64,000 nucleotides of DNA from Callorhinus ursinus. Lineage: Eukaryota > Chordata > Mammalia > Carnivora > Otariidae. The notes under the pieces are model-generated. The model searched no databases, had not been told where the DNA came from, and saw only the letters and a program-made list of their open reading frames with translations. Shown one piece after another: positions 57,567 through 64,000 of the stretch. Position 1 is the first letter of the stretch; each line of letters begins with the position of its first letter. The DNA lies in contig NW_020312903.1 in assembly GCF_003265705.1 (NCBI RefSeq), positions 22,384,194 through 22,448,193 on the forward strand, written 5' to 3'. Both the position numbers and the translations under genes were made by a program.

Positions 57567-57765
57567 GGGGCGCCTGGGTGGCTTAGTAGGTTGGGCGTCT
57601 GCCTTCGGCTCGGGTCGTGGTCCCGGGGTCCTGGGATCGAGCCCCACATCGGGCTCCCTGCTCGGCGGAGAGGCTGCTTCTCCCTCTCCCTCTGCCTGCC
57701 TCTCTGCCTGCCTGTACTCTATCTCTCTGTCAAATAAATAAATAAAAATCTTAAAAAAAAAAAAA
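57567..57765 (+). mobile_element. Can-SINE, sense, young-looking
   Basis: 'GGGCGCCTGGGTGGCTTAGT', 'GGGATCGAGCCCCACATCGG', tail CAAATAAATAAATAAAAATC and A13. Perfect 17-bp duplication GAAAAAAATAGTAATGA at 57550-57566 and 57766-57782. Confidence 0.98.
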
Positions 57766-57782
57766 GAAAAAAATAGTAATGA

Positions 57783-59595
57783 AGTTATGAGGCATACTGC
57801 CTAAAAAAAAGGTATTTTGTGTCCTTTGTGACTAAAAACTGCACAGTCCATTTATCTTCCCCTTCCTGGTTTGAGGACATAGAGTATTTTGCATGGCACA
57901 GTTGTCACTGAACCAAGGAGGAATGCTTCTACTTCAGGGCTCATTTCTGGAAGCAATGTCAGTCACCATATTGATTATTCCAGCAATACCATCAAATGTC
58001 TGCCTTAATGACTGAACCCTCTTTTGCAAATCATTTCAACCTAATAAGAGATTGTCCTTTGCTTCTTTATACCTGTCAGTATTTTTCTTGTCCAGTGGGT
58101 GGCATATTTTCATCAAAGTTGATGGCTATAAAAAGCTGTAGAAAAAGACATTACCCTGGAAATTTTATCCTTCTTGGACTTTCGCAGGATTGATTTGAGC
58201 TTTGATGGTCTAATTGTAGCAGACATGACTTATGACAAGCATGTGTCATTTTCATTTCTTTTTGCAAACAATGGTTGGTAGGTTCTAGACATTAAGTTTT
58301 ATACCTGAAATTCCTTCGTTTATAGGAATTCTAACACTGCAGTTTTAAACAAAATGTTTTACAGCTACCCAAAAGCATATGGAAACTATATGTGATAGAT
58401 ACATAGATAGCTATAGTTTTAAATATATAACATTTATTTATGGTTGCCATTTTTCCAAAATGGAAGAAAAACTCAAGGCAAAAATTAGGTATTTTTGAAA
58501 TATCTCTTCCTTAATAGATGAACCAATTTTCAGTTGATCTGGAATTATTCCTATAAAACTTCCTAAAATAAACAGATTATATTTTCAGTAACTTAAGCTC
58601 TATCTCTATTTTATTTTAGCCATATGAAGTATAGTATACACATTCACATCAGGGCACTTGATTTTTGCATGCATGGACTCCACTCCACTGAATGCAATTA
58701 AATTTAGAACCACAAATTCATTTTAAATACATCCCCTGCCTAAAATCTGCTTTCAGAAAACCTTCCATATTTTTACATATTATGATAGATATATTGTGAC
58801 TTAATATTGTAAATGTTGTCCAACTACCCAGGTGGCCTATAATTATAAAAGGATATGGAAAGGTATCAATCTTTGCTTTTAATATCATTAGAATATTTAA
58901 ATATTTTGTGAAATCAAGATACCATATCAAATAACTTTCTTTTATTCAACTCTTATCTGAGTTTCCGAATCTGAAAAATCAAGAAAACCACTAAAAATTA
59001 TAAATACAGATACAAATATCAGTCTTAATACTTTTATTGGCTTTTTCTTATTTTTAAAATGCACATTCTTACTTGCTTTTTAAATAAAAACTCTACATTT
59101 AACAAGTCTTAATGAACACTATAATTGGTAGGATTCAGACCATATCATTTTTCCATTTGGACTATGTTTCTCACTAATTTGCTCTAATAAGTCTGATCAT
59201 TTGTCTTTCCACTTTATTTTCCCCCTCTTGAGGTAGCTCGGTCTAATGTAATTTTCATTTTTCACAATGTTGCTGAAAGGTTTATTTCTTTTTTCTAGTC
59301 ACTGATATAGAGGAGTGTATTTAATCCTAATTGTAATTCTGTTGACATTTTAGGAGCCAGCCTGTTCAGAATGAGGTACTACAGAATCTCTGGAGTATCT
59401 TGTACTTGAAAGAAATGTTACCATCCATATATGTTGCTTTCCACATTTATAAACTTTAAAACATTGGAACTAATGTCATCTTTTTATTCTATTAAACATT
59501 TTAAATATATGTAGGTCTTAGTATATCAAAGCCCTTGTTTTTAATTTCCAAAATCATGAGGATGTTTCAGAATATTTTCATTTCAAAATATTTTC
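57783..59595. other. No recognisable feature
   Basis: Strongly AT-rich intron; nothing named. Confidence 0.45.
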
Positions 59596-59596
59596 T

Positions 59597-60615
59597 GCTT
59601 TTTTAAAATTTGGGTTTATGGAAGTATAGTTCACATAGAGTAATAATAACTCCTCTTTTCCGTGTACAATTCTAAGAGCTTTAATTGTCACATACAATCA
59701 CATGATCATCACCATTATCAAGATATAGGAGTTCCAACACCCCCAAAATTTCTTCATGCCTGGTAGTCAACTCGTCCCCACCCCTAGCTTCTGGCAACTT
59801 TGATCTATTTTCTATTCTTATTATTTTGCCTTTCCCAGGATGTCATATAAATGAAATAGTCATGGAGTCTGGCTTTTTTCACTCAAGCAACACCCATTTG
59901 AGATTCATCCACGTCGTCGCATGTATGAGTAGTTTCTTCCTTTTTATTGCCAAGCAGTATTCCATTGTATACATGTACTTCCATTTAATTATTCTTTCAC
60001 AGTTGAAGACTATTTTAATTGTTTCCAGTTTGTGGTGATTATGAATAGAGCTGCTATAAGTATTTGCATACCATTTTTGTATGAATATGTGTTTTTATTT
60101 ATCTTGGACAAATAGCTAGAAGTAAATAAGGGAATCTTAAGGTAAGTGTATGTTTAACTTTATGGAAAACTGTTATCCTGTTTTCAAAAGTGGCTGTGCC
60201 ATTTGGCATTCCTACCAGCAATGTACAAGAGTGCTAGTTGTTCAACATTCTTGCCCATACTAGGTGTTGTTAATTTTTTTAAAAATCTAGACATGGTAAA
60301 AGAGTGTAGATGTATCTAATGATGGTTTTAATTTGAATTTTCATAGTGACCAATGATCTTGAGTATCTTTGATGATGAGTATCTTTTCATATTTGCCACC
60401 GATAGATCTTCCTTGATGACATGCCTATTCAAAGAGTTTTTCCAATTTTTAATTGGATTGTTTTCTTACTGTTGACTTTTGAAAGTTCTTTATATATTCC
60501 AGATATGAAGCCAATATTTATCAGATATATGTTGTGCAAACATTTTCTCCCAAATTGTATTTCCATTTTCTTAGCAAAGTTTTCCTAAGAGTTGGTGTCT
60601 ACTTTTTTTTAGCTA
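59597..60615 (-). mobile_element. Old antisense L1 3' part
   Basis: Reversed L1: 'TCATATAAATGAAATAGTCATGG' , 'GCAGTATTCCATTGTATACATG', 'GTTTCCAGTTTGTGGTGATTATG', 'GTGGCTGTGCCATTTGGCATTCC', 'GAAGCCAATATTTATCAGATATATG' follow ORF2 end and the upstream region in order over about 1 kb. Decayed. Confidence 0.88.
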
Positions 60616-60689
60616 CATTTTAATCTATCCTCCTCTCTCAGTTTCTAAACCCTGATATTAACAAATTTGAATTAATTTTTAATGAACAA

Positions 60690-61200
60690 GTTATATAACT
60701 CTTGGAATTGGAGGGGCCTCGAAGAAAACAGACCCTAAAGATAGCACAGTTCTGTATAATATTTACTCGAATAATATAGCAATCAGGAATTCTCTTGGCC
60801 GAAAGTAGCAGAAAATCCAACTTCAGTGGCTTAAACAAATAAGACTATTTTTCTTCATTACAAGTTGAGAGATAAAGGCAGCTGCTTCCAGTGTTTCAGG
60901 AGCTCCATGTAATCAGACCAGGTATCTGTACTTTTTCATGGCCTTTCTCTTGCAGTGGTAGGCTGGTACTACAGCTGATCATATTCACACTCAGGACAAG
61001 AAGTGAAGAAGGAAAAAAGGATAGCACTTATACTAAGAGAACAACACTTTCCCAGAATCCTCTCACCTACTTCCACTTAAATTCTTACTGGACAGCACGG
61101 GTCCCATGGTGAGGCAATGCAGGGAGGAGGAGGTTGAGAATGGGAGCTACGTAAGGTGAGCCTACCCAGTATCTGCCTCACACGGCAATTTTAAAATAAC
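60690..61200 (+). repeat. Old interspersed repeat, family not assigned
   Basis: 'AAGTAGCAGAAAATCCAACTTCAGTGGCTTAAACAAATAAG' resembles the start of an old mammalian repeat class (..AGCAGGAAACCCAACTCAAACTGGCTTAAACAATAAAGG). Family not named; right edge uncertain. Confidence 0.45.
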
Positions 61201-62920
61201 ACCAAAGTACAAAAGACAGTAAAACTGTAAGAGCAGAAGACAGAACAATCAAAATCTAATTTCGAATTCAAGGTGTTTTCCACACTTGCTGGCCAAGCAG
61301 CTAAATTCTAAAGGCATAGTTTCAGTTGCATCTTAGGAATGCACATAATAATAATAATAATAGATATATAGTAGCTATTATCATAAGAATTTAATAAGAA
61401 TCATGGGTTATGGTTTATGAAGCCACATATTTTATCCTTTTTGATTGCCTCTTGAAGGTAAGGTTTTATGTAGACGCATAGATAGTAGGTCACTGAAAAT
61501 CACAAAGAAAAGAGACCCAGGATGAGAAACTCATGATATAGATTTGTCAGCCCTTACCTACCTCTCTCTACCAATCAGAGTTCTCAAGACCAAGAAGAAT
61601 AATTCAATGTAAAGTGTATATTTTGATATGGTCTATGTAACCTGCGTATAAATGAAAGCTCAAAAGCAAAAATCCTATCGCAGTAGAATTTTACCTGTTC
61701 GGCTTAACATATCTAAGTGGTAATTCTGTTATAAACCTGGTAAATAAATTGGAGTGAAAGAGAAGCTTTTACTTCATTTGTACTTGCTATTCTCTCAGTG
61801 ATGGAATTTCCATCCAGAAAAAGTAGTCTATTTGCTTGTTAATATAAAGAAAAGTAAGAGTAAATCTTTTATTTAAAAAAAATTTTAAATTTACAGTGAA
61901 AGTTAACATTCATTTGAAGTTTCAGAAGGAGCCATTAATTTTTTTTCCTTCATATTTTGGCCCAGTAACTAGAGTAACTCTTAAATGATTGCTGGCTGAA
62001 TGAATGACTAAACGCACTTTCTGAATTGACTGACTGCAACCCCATCACCTTAATTGAACTGATCTGTATTTGTAAATTTTCAATAGCTTGGAGTAAGTTC
62101 CAGATACTCAAAATGCTATTGAATCTGTGAGACTTATTCAAAGTTAGTAAATTACTGATACAAAAATGTAAGCTAAAACCTGTACAAGAGTCTCTAGAAA
62201 TTATTTTACTCTCAGTAGGAATTAAACCCATCTTACCCAAATGGAATGTGGTTAGAAATGCTGTAGCTGAAATTGTCCAGAAATTTGGAGGCCCAACTGA
62301 TTCTGGAAGCTGTAAGCCCCACTGTCCCTTGTTGAAGCTCATGCAACCCATTTTCTGTTTTCCCTTTTAAGAATTCTCTCAGGGCATCTGGTAAAATATT
62401 TTAGTTTTCTATAACAACTTCCTTCAAAGTTTTACAAATATCTGTACAATTGTCTTTGAAAAGTAAGCTAAGTAGGGATACATTGTGTCCCCAGAAAATG
62501 ATGAGCTAAGTAATTTTCAGAAGGCGACCTAACTAATGGAAATAGAACTAATATCTCCCAGCTTTGACTTGACTCTCTAACTAGACCATGTCAGCCAGTG
62601 TTTAAAGACCAACTGATAAGGATCTGTGGTGCTTTACAGGAGAAAAGAGTAACAATGATATTTGACTTCTTTTCTTTGAATCTTAGTATATTACAATAAT
62701 AAAAGTCAATTAAAAATGCTATTTCACTTTCATTTGGAGTGATGAATTTGTTAGTTTCCGAATTGTATTATACATTTGCAGCTACCATTTGTATAATGGT
62801 AGGCATCATATTAAACCTAGATGGCTTTATTCAAAATATAAATAAATACTGGTGATATCTCCACATTTTTGTTTCCCCAATGCTGCCAAAATAATAGTAG
62901 TCTGACGCTGTCTCAAGAAG
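61201..62920. other. No recognisable feature
   Basis: AT-rich intron with a short (ATA)n at 61348-61365. The 133-aa minus frame 61950-62351 shows no domain or family resemblance. Confidence 0.4.
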
Positions 62921-62924
62921 AAAG

Positions 62925-63140
62925 CCTTGTGTGGTTGAAAGAGAAAAGATTTTGGAGGCAATTACATCTGAATCTCTGCACCAAATCTGCCATTACCTGT
63001 GCGGTCATGGGCATGTTACCATCTCTGTGGCCGGTTCCTTGTGTGTAGAATCCCTGAATCATAAGCTGTGAGCATCGAATGAACTTACAGATATAAAATG
63101 CTTAGCATTACACTTGGCCTAGAGCAAGTCCTCTTTAAAT
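62925..63140 (+). mobile_element. MIR, sense
   Basis: 'GATTTTGGAGGCAATTACATCTGAATC', 'TGGGCATGTTACCATCTC', 'GAGCATCGAATGAACTTACAG' and 'GCTTAGCATTACACTTGGCC' follow MIR order with decay. Confidence 0.65.
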
Positions 63141-63299
63141 GCTCACCAGAATCATGATTTTTTACTCCAAAAGATATTTGTTGAACAAGACCCTTTTATT
63201 TATTTACAAGATCCTTTAGCCAGTGCTATACAAGTGCCTTTTTGTGGCCTACTAATTATTAGGTGTAAGAAGAAATGATATAGCATGATTTCTTAGTTT

Positions 63300-63520
63300 T
63301 GGGTTTTTCAATCTCAAGACTATTGACGTTTTGGCAGATGGTTCTTTGTTATGGGGAGCTACTCTGAGCTTTGTAGGGTATTTAGCAGCTTCTTGGTCTT
63401 TAATAATAGATGCCAGTAGCACCATTCCCCTCCCTGTTTATGACAACCCAGAATGTCTCCAGACATTGCCAAATAAATGTCTCCTAGGGTGCAAAAACAA
63501 CCCCAGCTGAGAACTACAGT
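63300..63520 (-). mobile_element. MER5A-type hAT MITE
   Basis: 'CTCAAGACTATTGACGTTTTGGCAGATGG', 'TAGATGCCAGTAGCACC', 'AATGTCTCCAGACATTGCCAAATAAATGTC' and 'CAGCTGAGAACTACAG' are the reversed MER5A sequence. Confidence 0.88.
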
Positions 63521-63624
63521 CTTCCATCAATTCTCTGTAAAATGTGTTCATGGACTACCAGTCCTAGGAGATTCTTCCCAGAAGATCCCAGTGTCAAATA
63601 AGTTGGGAAACATTGAATATTAAT

Positions 63625-63830
63625 AATAATAGTAGTAATAATAGCTATTTTTAAAATAAACTTATTACATGCTACAAACTGTTCTAAACTTATTTAATCC
63701 TCTTAACAGACCTAGAAGTTAGTTACAACTCTAAGGCTTATTTTTCAAATGAGAAAATTGAACCCCAGTGAAATCAAGTAACCGACCCAGAACATACAAT
63801 GAATACGTGGTGTCTGCAGGACCTGTGTGT
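63625..63830 (-). mobile_element. MIR, antisense
   Basis: 'TTATTACATGCTACAAACTGTTCTAAACTTATTTAATCCTCTTAACAG', 'AAATGAGAAAATTGAACCCCAGTGAAATCAAGTAACC' in pieces is the reversed MIR (TTCTAAGC..TTTAATCCTCACAAC ... GAGGAAACTGAGGCACAGAG). Confidence 0.8.
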
Positions 63831-64000
63831 TATCTATACAGACTGCTGCCTCTTGCATACTCTACTTTTTAATTCACAATTCAAATTGCAATGTTAAAGA
63901 TAATTATTCTTAAATTTTTATTTACTTTATTTTACAAACTTACAAAATTAGCATTTGCTTTCATCAATTTCATCATCCTAATTGTTGGCTAATGATTGTC

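Larger units (their letters stand above)
27202..64000 (+). other. LIN7A: LIN7A intron 2 (at least 36.8 kb)
   Basis: I found no sequence resembling the next LIN7A exon (VYQYMHET... / [20 protein letters not shown]... PDZ start) up to the window end, so the intron is at least this long. Long introns at this place are in keeping with the large mammalian gene. Absence is judged by eye only. Confidence 0.7.

Noticed and set aside
61950..62351. 133-aa minus-strand frame
   Set aside because: No recognisable domain; isolated in an AT-rich intron.
1..64000. CRISPR arrays, bacterial operons, phage or insertion-sequence elements
   Set aside because: The DNA is clearly mammalian; all direct repeats seen are SINE target duplications or microsatellites.
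1..64000. tRNA genes
   Set aside because: Every tRNA-like head found belongs to a Can-SINE with its CT-rich body and A-rich tail; no free-standing cloverleaf was seen.

Overview
This window is mammalian nuclear DNA, almost certainly from a carnivore. It contains fifteen tRNA-Lys-derived Can-SINEs, each with the 'GCCTGGGTGGCTCAG' type head, a CT-rich block and an (AAATAA)n AATCTTAAAA tail. The head reading ('...TTAAGCGTCTGCCTTCGGCTCAGGTCATGATC' type) and a two-part L1 3' UTR fit an arctoid caniform (bear, seal or mustelid group) better than a dog or a cat. This placement rests on recalled family consensus sequences, not on a search.

The only protein-coding sequence I can support is one 119-bp exon at 27083-27201 (+). 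It encodes the L27 segment of LIN7A (a Veli/MALS scaffold protein), with a good acceptor, a good donor and intron phases 1 and 0. The rest is read as LIN7A intronic DNA on the + strand: about 27 kb upstream of this exon (intron 1, with exon 1 not seen) and about 37 kb downstream (intron 2, with exon 3 not seen). The long open frames elsewhere pass through repeats or look random.

Layout. 0-3 kb: L2 LINE fragments in both directions, including a 2-kb antisense L2 copy with decayed reverse transcriptase. That copy is split by a GC-rich, poly(A)-tailed insert that looks like a processed retrocopy of an unidentified gene. 3-5 kb: mostly unassigned, with one faint L2 candidate. 5-15 kb: a dense retrotransposon zone with an L1 3' end inserted in an old L2, an old L1 ORF2 block at 8.3-9.8 kb, and a second at 12.5-14.7 kb. 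The second block holds two SINEs, one of which holds a further truncated L1 preceded by three telomeric repeats. 16-25.6 kb: SINEs, MIRs, an L1 3' end, several hAT-type MITEs (one inside another) and an L2 inserted into another L2. 27.1 kb: the LIN7A exon. 28.7-35 kb: L2, a SINE, MIRs, a long purine tract and a possible hAT/ZBED-type remnant. 35-64 kb: AT-rich intron with two old antisense L1 blocks, a twin-primed (inverted) L1, a tandem SINE pair with a triplicated target site, microsatellites, and long stretches with no recognisable feature.

I found no new gene system. The points of interest are retrotransposition junctions: the telomere-repeat/L1 chimera at 13430-13750, the triplicated SINE target at 53789-54220, and the unidentified retrocopy at 1245-1915.
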